This document shows, piece by piece, positions 19,324 through 64,000 of a stretch of DNA of 64,000 nt. Source of the stretch: Rhizomys pruinosus (lineage: Eukaryota; Chordata; Mammalia; Rodentia; Spalacidae); the NCBI GenBank assembly GCA_009823505.1, contig VZQC01005589.1, forward strand, positions 396,219 to 460,218. Direction: 5' to 3'. Every line of letters begins with the position of its first letter. Position 1 is the stretch's first letter. The notes beneath the pieces were generated by a model that searched no databases, was not told where the DNA came from, and saw only the letters and a list, made by a program, of their open reading frames with translations. The translations under genes were made by a program, and so were the position numbers.

Positions 19324-19891
19324 CGTCCCTCCTCACTGCATTCTGCTGGAGGTATAATCTCCCCATTCAGGCCCCACCTTATCCACTAGGCCCTCTGTTG
19401 CTGGACCTCAGACTGACCTGGGCCGGAGGTACCCATGATACCTTGTGCCCGAAACCTGCGAAGTGCAAAGTGCCCAATGCCTGGTGAGTTAACTGGGGGG
19501 GGGGGGTTCCATGAGGCTCCAGAACATGAACTCTGGAGACTCCAGGCCTGGAATCAGCACCCTGACCCACCTGCAGACCATCCTTACCCCCCTCCCATCA
19601 CTGCCCCACAGGGACACTGGGCACTGGCCTGCTGCTCACCTACATGTGTTCCAAGCAGCCCTGGTGTGACAGTGCAGAGGGAGGTATGGAGACCATGCCA
19701 CCTGCTCTGGGGAGTATGGGACACGGGAGATAGGTGAGGCCTAGGCACAGGAGATGGGCAGAAGACCAAGGGGGAAATGGGTTCCTGGGGGATATTCTGT
19801 CAGACTAGGGGAGCATAGTCATGGGTCACCTTAACATACAGGGCACACAGGGCCACCTGCCCTGCTCGTCCCAGGGCCATTTGGTCAGTCC

Positions 19892-20036
19892 AGGACAGAC
19901 TGGAAGCTGGCTAGTCCTGGGTTCAGAATCTGTGGGTGCAGCCTCTGCTAGGTCTCCCTTTCCAGGACAAACTGGAAGCTGGCTAGTCCTGGGTTCAGAA
20001 TCTGTGGGTGCAGCCTCTGCTAGGTCTCCTTTCCAG
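19892..20036. repeat. 72-bp tandem duplication
   Basis: The segment beginning ggacagactggaagctggct is repeated directly at 19964 as ggacaaactggaagctggct. The copies differ by a substitution and a one-base indel (ctccctttcc versus ctcctttcc). Confidence 0.92.
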
Positions 20037-20094
20037 GTGCACAAGAGGGAAGTTTTTGTTTGGTTTGTGTCCAGGGGTTACTAGGGGTTGTTGG

Positions 20095-20950
20095 ATAAAT
20101 AAACATAACATTTATTTTAACCATTTTAAAGTTCACAAATCAGTGCCATTAAGAATGTTCACACTGTGAAGCCTTCCTCACCTCCCACCCCTCCATTAAG
20201 TCTGCTGTCAGAAACCTCATAGAGAGGGAACTTCACAGTCCCGTCTTATGACTGGCTTGTTTCACTTAGCCCATGTCCTCAAGGTCCATCCATGCCACAG
20301 CATGCATCAGAACTTCCCTCCCACTAGCACCAAGCAGTGTAGTCTACTGTACAGACAGGCCAAATACTGCTATCTGTTCAGCTGTCAGCAGGCACCAGGG
20401 CTGCTGTGAACCTGGGCAGCCAAATCTCTTCGGTCTCTGTTTTCTGTTCTTCTAGGTACACGCCCAGGGCTGGAATCGCTGGATCATGTAGCCTATGTTT
20501 GGGTTTTCTGAGGAAACACCGGGCTGTTTTTAAGCGGTTTCATCATTCTACATTCCTGCAGCATATGGGGCCTCTGATTCATGTGTGTCATCATCGGTAA
20601 ATTTTTCTGTTTTCTTGATAGTAGCCACGTGAATTTCAGCTCCCTACGGTTTTCCCCTAATAATTAGTAACATCAAGCATTTTGTGTGAGAGCTTGTGGG
20701 CCCTTTGTGTGTGTTCGACGCTCACTTTTTCATTCTGTTCTGTTGCAGAGCTGTAGGGTTCTTTATTCCTTTATCAGACAGATGATTTGCAAATATTTTC
20801 TCACATAATATTGAGGGAGCATGTCCTTTTCACTTAATATTGTCCTTAGATAGGCAGTTTTGATTTTGATAAAGTTCAAGTTATCTGTTGTTGTATGAGA
20901 TTGTGCAGTTGTATCTGGGAAGTCATGGCCAGATCCAGTGTGTCAAGCCT
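20095..20950 (-). mobile_element. Old L1 3' fragment, antisense
   Basis: The plus strand reads like the reverse complement of an ancient L1M-type 3' end. Typical phrases are ttaaccattttaaagttcac, actggcttgtttcacttagc, gctggaatcgctggatcatg and gatgatttgcaaatattttc. It has no coding capacity. Confidence 0.75.
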
Positions 20951-21773
20951 TCCCTGTGTCCTTCAGCTCCTATGCTGTGGCCCTGCCCAGGTGTCAGTGC
21001 CCAGCAGCCCTACAGCCTCTCCTAAGGGCTGAATTCCCCTTCTAGTCCTTTTTCTAACCATGTCCTGGTAGTCAATCTCCACCGTTTCTTGTGAGCAGAT
21101 AACAAAAGGAAAGTTTCCTGAGCTACCCCAGCAGTCACTGTCCTGGGCTGTCCACCAGGTAAGTGCTGGGCAGGTGAAGGGTGAGGTTCTCCTCTGCCAA
21201 GGGAACCCCTCGGTCTTTCTCATCTGTATCCCGCAAACGCAGCAAGCCTCTCCTTTTGATGCTGTCTACTGGCCCCATGAACACCGTAATTTGTTACTCC
21301 TGACCCCAACCCTCCTGGAGTGGGGAAAGGACTTTAGAAGCCTCCATGAAAAGTCCTGTATGCACTTCCTGTGTGAAGGCCAGGTACCCACAGCCTCAAC
21401 CCAACACTCCCCTGACTTCCACACCTCACTCAGCAGCCAGGAATGAGGATGGTGTCACTCACCGTGGCTCTTATGTTCTCTGAGCACAGTTCATGTGAGG
21501 GACAACTCTTATGAAAAGGGTGGAGGGCACAAAGGAATGTGGTACACTGTCCCAGCCTTGAGGTACCTGGGTAGTTGCTGGCCTGTCTGGCTGGAATCAC
21601 TCTGAAATCACTCTGGAAACTGACTCACTATCTGAGGCTGTCTCTACTCCTTCAGTGACTCTGTGCCCCAGGGACAGGGTAGAGTATAACACATGCACCC
21701 CATAGGCAGCAGCCTTTACTCACCGGCAGTGGCTCTTGAGGGCAGCCAAGACCCAGCTGACCTGGGTCGTGGC

Positions 21774-21911
21774 CCTTATGAGCCCTGTCCAAAGTGCATG
21801 CCCTGCAGGCCCTGGCAGGAAGTGGGCCCTGTGCACTGCACATACACTGACCTGGATGTGGACTAGGCACCAGTTCAGACACAATCAGAATCTCTTACTG
21901 ATGCTAAGGTT
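21774..21911. repeat. Segmental direct repeat, copy 1 (pair with 22439-22590)
   Basis: The segment starts cttatgagccctgtccaaag and ends cttactgatgctaaggttgg. It recurs about 0.67 kb downstream with few substitutions and one insertion. I do not recognise it as a dispersed repeat family. Confidence 0.85.
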
Positions 21912-22438
21912 GGCCTCCCACCATTGCTAGTCTGTCTGTGTTATCATCCATGCCTAAGGCCAGCTGTGTTGTTGACGACATAACGCTACACAGGCTCAGT
22001 ACCACCACAGCTGTGGATTGTCCCCAACCCTAGAAATCCAGCACTTGTCATGTCACAGCCACATCCACCTGCAGAAGTTCCTGGTATGAAGGAAGAAATG
22101 TGATAGGCAGTCCCTCTATAAAGGAGTCTGCCTCTGAGCAGAGGTGGCACTCCTGAACAGCCTGCTGAGCAGATGGGCATGGACAAAGACAGAGACAGTT
22201 CCATGCTGTGCTGGTGAACGGTGGGGCCAGAGAGAATCCTTAACAACTGCAGACAGAGCTCATCCACCAGATGTGAGGGCAGGAGGCTCGGGGTTCAGGG
22301 CCCAAGAGGCCAGCCCTTAGAATGAGGGTCAAGACTGGCTAGGGCCATCCCTGAGCCCCAGTGTCTCTAATGGCCAGTCCAAGGATCTACCCTGGGCTTG
22401 CCCTGAGGTCTCTCCTTGTCCAAAAACAGACCTGGACC

Positions 22439-22590
22439 CTTATGAACCCTGTCCAAAGTGCATGCCTTGCAGGCCCTGGCAGGAAGTGGGCCCTGTGCAC
22501 TGTATGTACACTGACTCACAGCCCTGACTTGGATGTGGACTGGGCACCAGTTTGGACACAATCAGAATCCCTTACTGATGCTAAGGTTGG
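22439..22590. repeat. Segmental direct repeat, copy 2
   Basis: The segment starts cttatgaaccctgtccaaag and carries an insertion (about ctcacagccctga) relative to copy 1. It ends in the same cttactgatgctaaggttgg. Confidence 0.85.
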
Positions 22591-22972
22591 ATCAAAAGAC
22601 ACATTCACAGGCCACACATGATTGGACCCAGCTCAATCCTGGTTTCCAGAGTAGATGCAGGAAGATAGGTCCTAGATTCCTCTGTGCAGCCAGGAGGGCA
22701 GGTGAGGGACACAACGCCCAGAGCTTTTCAGGCAATCCAGAGGAAAATGGGCTGAGGCAGTTGTCAGCTGGTACAGCACATCCCAGAACCTACAAGCTGA
22801 AGAGAGGGGGTCAGAAGGTGTGCCTGGGTGAAGAACAGAGTGGCTCCACACTGAGACCAGCCCTCCTGTTTCCAGGACACTCCCAGGAAACCCCTTTGTC
22901 CTAAGTGTGCTATGCCAGAAGCGTAGACGTAAACATTCACGTCTTTCCACAATGTCAGGATTTATTGACTGC

Positions 22973-23130
22973 CGGGTGTGGTGGCGCACGCCTTTAATCA
23001 TAGCACTCAGGAGGCAGAGCCAGGCAGATCTTTGTGAGTTCAAGGTCAGCCTGGTCTACAGAGTGAATTTCAGGACAGCTGGGACTACAGGGAGACTCTG
23101 TCTTGAAAAGACCAAAAAAAAAAAAAAACA
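22973..23130 (+). mobile_element. B1 SINE, sense, with poly(A) tail
   Basis: The element starts gccgggtgtggtggcgcacg and ends in a long A-rich tail after gactctgtcttgaaaag. The flanking direct repeat atttattgact (about 22963-22973 and 23177-23187) is the likely target-site duplication, with (AAATA)n tail sequence inside it. Confidence 0.9.
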
Positions 23131-23278
23131 AAAAAAAAAAACCAAATAAAATAAAATAAAAAATAAAATAAAGAATTTATTGACTAAGAATAAATTCACA
23201 AGGATTAGCAGTTTCAGTGACAGCAATTTGTCATATAATCCCACATACCTTGATAGCTGGCTGAGGTGAATATGGGTT

Positions 23279-23436
23279 CTTTTTTTTTTTTTGGTCTTTT
23301 TGAGACAGGGTCTCCCTGTAGCCTTAGCTATCCTGGAACTCACTCGGTAGACCAGGCTGGCCTTGAACTCACAAAGATCCACCTGCCTCTGCCTCCCAAG
23401 TGCTAGGATTAAAGGCATGCGCCACCAAGCCCGGCT
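23279..23436 (-). mobile_element. B1 SINE, antisense
   Basis: A T run and ggtctttttgagacagggtc lead into a full antisense B1 ending gcgccaccaagcccggct. The flanks gaatatgggttctttt and gaatacaggttctttt form an imperfect 16-bp duplication. Confidence 0.9.
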
Positions 23437-23616
23437 GAGAATACAGGTTCTTTTATTCTGATCTTAATTACTATATTAATTTACATACCACACAGTAAAT
23501 GTATCTGCATATCTATATACATTATGGGTTACAGAATGATTACAAGTTAAAGGGGCTGTAGCAGAGTTCAAGAGGATTCAGAAATGTGCTTAGGGGTTTT
23601 AATAAGATAATGAACC

Positions 23617-23835
23617 AAGGGCTAGAGAGACGGCTCAGCAGTTAAGAGCACTGGCTGCCCTTGCAGAGGACCCAGGTTTGGTTCCCAGCATCCACATGGC
23701 AGCTAACAACCATCCTGTTACTCCAGTTCCAGGGGATCTGATGGCCTCTTCTGACATCTACAGGCATTGCATGACATGGGTGCACTTACATAAATGTAGG
23801 CAATATACTCATACACATAAAAAATATTTTTAAGA
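23617..23835 (+). mobile_element. B2 SINE, sense
   Basis: The element starts gggctagagagacggctcag, continues gttaagagcactggctgccc and acatggcagctaacaaccat, and ends in an A-rich tail near 23835. The tRNA-like head is diverged, so this is not a tRNA gene. Confidence 0.85.
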
Positions 23836-24027
23836 TAATGAACCAGACCAGTGCTGGGAGTGAGCTGAAGCTGCAGAGTTCATCTGGAAGGTGAAAGGCT
23901 GAACAAGGGTCTTCAAAGCAGGAAATGGTATATTCAGGACCAGGACCAGACAGGTGAACAGTTGGACAGGTAGGCATTGAGTATGCCATGTTGACAACAG
24001 GAAACCAAGTTGTCAGTCCTTGACACC

Positions 24028-24177
24028 GACTGTAGGTTGGTATGGAGCTATGCCACCAAAGTGTTAGGTGTGCATCAGACTGTAGGTTGGTATGGAGCTA
24101 TGCCACCAAAGTGTTAGGTGTCCATCAGACTGTAGGTTGGTATGGAGCTATGCCATCAAAGTGGTAGGTGTCCATCA
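24028..24177. repeat. 50-bp tandem repeat x3
   Basis: The unit gactgtaggttggtatggag plus 30 further bases occurs three times head to tail, with only a handful of differences (accaaagtgt versus atcaaagtgg; gtgcatc versus gtccatc). Confidence 0.92.
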
Positions 24178-24279
24178 CTTTAATGGGGTCTAGGCAAGGG
24201 AGTCACCTCCTTCCTTCGGTCTGAAGTGTCCAATAAGTTCTTGGGCCTGGTTTCTCTGAGATAATTGTAATATACCCAT

Positions 24280-24282
<3 letters not shown>

Positions 24283-24321
<39 letters not shown>
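24283..24321. repeat. (CA)n microsatellite
   Basis: This is an uninterrupted CA run of about 19 units in intergenic sequence, 1.1 kb upstream of CROCC2. Confidence 0.95.
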
Positions 24322-24323
<2 letters not shown>

Positions 24324-25168
24324 GTTTCAATTCACCCCAATAAACTTATAGGGTAGCTTCTGTTCTATTCCCAGAACAAGTAAGTCATTTCTCAGACTGT
24401 GCTGGACAGGTGGTGCCTAACAGATGGCACAGTTTCTAAGTCTACTCAGGGTCTGCAGTCATTAAATGGAGTCAAAAGCTGTCTGTAAAATGGAGCCTCC
24501 TAGGGCAAAGCACAGCCTGAAAAACTATTTATACACAACGAAGTAACAGCCTGAGTTCAACAACTTTTTTCTTAGAAAACACCAACTGCCTAAGGAAGAA
24601 GTCCCCAGGCACCCAGAGCCCCAGCCTAGTATACCACAGCTAGCCTTGGGAGTGCCACCCACAGGGACCATCCTGCCCTGGAGTGAAGGCCTGCGGAGCC
24701 CCTCCCCCAACCTTGAAGGGCAGCAGCCAGCTTCTCTGACCCCCACCCTGTGAACCTTATGGGTTGAGTGAGTGAGGAAAGTGGCAGCTCTACATGGGCT
24801 CGGTAGAACGCACTGCAGTGCAGGTTGCCTGTGAGGCACCAGGAGGAAGGACGCAGGAGATGGAATCGCCTTTGCTCCTTGGACAGGTCCTTCCCTCCCC
24901 AGCCCTCAAGCTGCCACCTGTGACACCTCACTACTGTTTGCTAAGTTCTTTGACACATGTTAAGTAAAAGTCATTTTGTGACTCTGGATGAAGAATGAGC
25001 TTGTGGTCCGCACCACTGGGCGTGGACAGCAGCAAACAGCTTCTCCAGGCAGTGAAGTGGGGGAATCTGGGAAGAGCTAGGCCCCTCCCTCAGGTCAGCT
25101 TCAGTCCAGGTCTCCAGAGAAACCGCTTCTGCCAACAGTATTTGTCCCCATAACAAGCCCTTACTCCT

Positions 25169-25214
25169 GTTTCCAGGGAAACCCAGCTCTTGGCGTCCCG
25201 GTTGCCCCAGCAAT
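25169..25214. promoter_or_regulatory. Candidate RFX X-box pair upstream of CROCC2
   Basis: GTTGCCCCAGCAAT at 25201-25214 fits the RFX X-box consensus (GTNRCC, spacer, RGYAAC) except for its last base. A second, near-palindromic GTTTCCAGGGAAAC lies at 25169-25182 with two departures from the consensus. They are 215 and 247 bases upstream of the CROCC2 start codon. RFX factors drive ciliary genes, so the position suits a rootletin-family gene; binding is inferred only. Confidence 0.5.
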
Positions 25215-25415
25215 GCTCATGGGCTTGTTTGGTGTGTGGTCTCGCTAATCAAGGTGGGGCAGCTGGGCGCCCAGGCTCAAATAGATTCAACACTACAGGA
25301 CCAGGACACTGGCACCAGGTGGGAGTTGCACAGAGGAAGGCTGGTTGAACCCACGGAGGAGCCTTGCCGGGGAGCTCAGGCTCTGCCTCTCTGAGGTCCT
25401 GTGCTCTAGCCCAGG

Positions 25416-62531
<37,116 letters not shown>

Positions 62532-62671
62532 GTGACAGTGGCACAGGAGTGGGGACCTCACACCCATCTTGTTCTCTTCTTGGTCACAACAGAAAGCTGT
62601 ATGGGAGCCACAACCCAAGGATGTGCATCCTTTCTAGATTGATACGACTTTGGACTGCCACAGCAACTGTA

Positions 62672-63480
62672 GTAGACAGACATCCACCCACCTAGTCTTC
62701 CATCCATCCCATCTACATGACCATCCATTCATCTACACGCCCATTCATCCATCTACACACCCATCCAGCCATCTACATGCCCATCCAGCCATCCATCCAT
62801 CTACACGCCCATCCACCCATCTACACACCCATCTATCCATCTACATGCCCATCTATCCATCTACATGGCCATCCATCCATCTACACGCCCACCCACCCAT
62901 CTACACAGCCATCCATCCATCTACACAGCCATCCACCCACCTACACGCCCATCTACCCATCTACATGCCCATCTACCCATCTACACACTCATCCATCTAC
63001 ACGGCCATCCACCCACCTACACGCCCATCTACCCATCTACATGCCCATCCATCTATCTACATACCCACCCCCCATACATACACCACCCATGTACCCAGCA
63101 CATATACAATATGGCACCCACCCTCCGCACATACACCACCCACCCTTCTGCACATACACCACCCACCCCTCCACACATATTCACCTACACATCCACCTAC
63201 TGCCCATCCATCCATCCATGCACTTGAACATCTTCCATTCACGTGGTTGTCTTCCTCCTCCTCACTTGAATATCCATCCATCTTTCCACACAAGCAGATC
63301 TCCACTCGTATCGTAACCATCCAGCCACACACCCAGGTACCATCCATACAGACAGCCACCCATCCATTAACTTGCTCAGCCGTGCATTTATCAGCTTACC
63401 TTGTCGTCCATCCATCCACCCACTGAGATACCCTTCCAACCACCCACACATCCAGCTGTCTACCCATGTCCCAACTGTCC
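62672..63480. repeat. CCATCTACAC-type minisatellite / (ATCC)n array
   Basis: About 0.8 kb of head-to-tail units such as catccatctacacgcccatc have variable length (mostly multiples of four). Purity is highest from 62.71 to 63.05 kb and decays to the right. It lies in the intron after CROCC2 exon 19 and stays open in several frames, giving a spurious 258-codon ORF. Confidence 0.92.
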
Positions 63481-63850
63481 ATCCGTGTGTCTCTCAGCTT
63501 ACTCACCTGATCAGCCAGTCATCTCATTGCTTACGGAGTCCAGCCACATAGCTCTCAGCCACCCTGGCCATCCATCCATCCCACAAGTCCAGATAGTGGG
63601 TCTGAAATACCACCCTCGAGCCCATGACTCTCCAGGGCACGAGGCTACCCTGAAGAGCTTGGTGCTGAATAGAGTAGACAAGTAGTCATCACACAGTGAG
63701 CCAGGATGATAACCTGCACGGTAAGGATACAGGTGGCTAGAAAAGCCAGGTCTATAGTCAGTGTTTCTAATAGATCACTGACACACTGGAGTACAAGATT
63801 TCATAAGCCCATTTTACTGGTAGAAAGCTGAGGATTTCACAGAGGTTGGG

Positions 63851-64000
63851 CTGGGAACAGGAGGCTAGGATAGGGGCAGGAGACTAGGGTAGGAATAAAA
63901 TATTGGAGTGGAAAGGAGCCTGGGGTGGGAGCGGGAGCCTGGGGTGGGAGCGGGAGCCTGAGTGGGAGCAGGAGACTGGGGTGGGAGCAGGAGCCTGGGG
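63851..64000. repeat. G-rich minisatellite cut by the window end
   Basis: Units like gggagcctggggtgggagc, about 20 bases, repeat with variants (gggagcaggagactggggt) and become more regular toward 64000. The strand has frequent GGGG/GGG runs. The array continues outside the window. Confidence 0.88.

Noticed and set aside
24028..24177. Three regularly spaced repeats suggesting a CRISPR-like array
   Set aside because: The units are contiguous with no unique spacers, and the DNA is mammalian. It is a plain tandem repeat.
62650..63426. Open frame of 258 codons rich in His, Pro, Thr, Tyr and Ser
   Set aside because: It is produced by the CCATCTACAC tandem array, which lacks stops in several frames. 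It overlaps nested ORFs in other frames of the same type and lies in a CROCC2 intron.

Overview
This window is mammalian nuclear DNA, almost certainly from a muroid rodent and probably a cricetid (hamster, deer mouse or vole group). The evidence is split genes with GT-AG introns, many B1 and B2 SINEs (several with intact target-site duplications), antisense fragments of old L1 elements, MaLR-type LTR remnants, long CA/GA microsatellites and interstitial TTAGGG arrays. There is no bacterial, phage or plasmid content.

Three protein-coding genes are recognisable. Their order and orientation match, from memory, the human 2q37.3 segment AGXT - MAB21L4 (C2orf54) - CROCC2. (1) 127-1130, + strand: the last three coding exons of AGXT, the peroxisomal alanine-glyoxylate/serine-pyruvate aminotransferase, with a poly(A) signal at 1349. 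(2) 15141-7243, - strand: a complete five-exon MAB21L4 reading frame of 447 codons, convergent with AGXT. (3) 25416-62531, + strand: the first 19 coding exons (960 codons) of CROCC2, a rootletin-family coiled-coil protein; the gene runs off the right edge. All exon junctions in the two longer models are phase-compatible.

Layout: 1-1.4 kb AGXT tail; 1.4-7.2 kb intergenic, mostly old antisense L1 broken up by SINEs and a 16-bp minisatellite; 7.2-15.1 kb MAB21L4; 15.1-25.4 kb intergenic between two divergently transcribed genes, with small tandem duplications, an L1 fragment and SINEs; 25.4-37.2 kb CROCC2 intron 1, which holds two interstitial telomeric arrays and a small CpG-rich patch; 37.2-50.6 kb a cluster of 14 CROCC2 exons; 50.6-57.9 kb a repeat-filled intron; 57.9-62.5 kb four more exons; 62.5-64 kb an intron with a long CCATCTACAC-type array and a second minisatellite cut by the window end.

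The genes are neighbours and not a pathway. AGXT acts in glyoxylate detoxification, MAB21L4 is a Mab-21/cGAS-fold family member, and CROCC2 is a predicted ciliary-rootlet component. I found no undescribed multi-gene system. The points most worth a second look are the displaced MAB21L4 start codon, the AGXT C-terminal tripeptide NRL, X-box-like motifs 215-247 bp upstream of the CROCC2 start codon, the telomeric array flanked by a 26-bp direct repeat, a GC-AG intron in CROCC2, and a phase-compatible alternative first exon for CROCC2.
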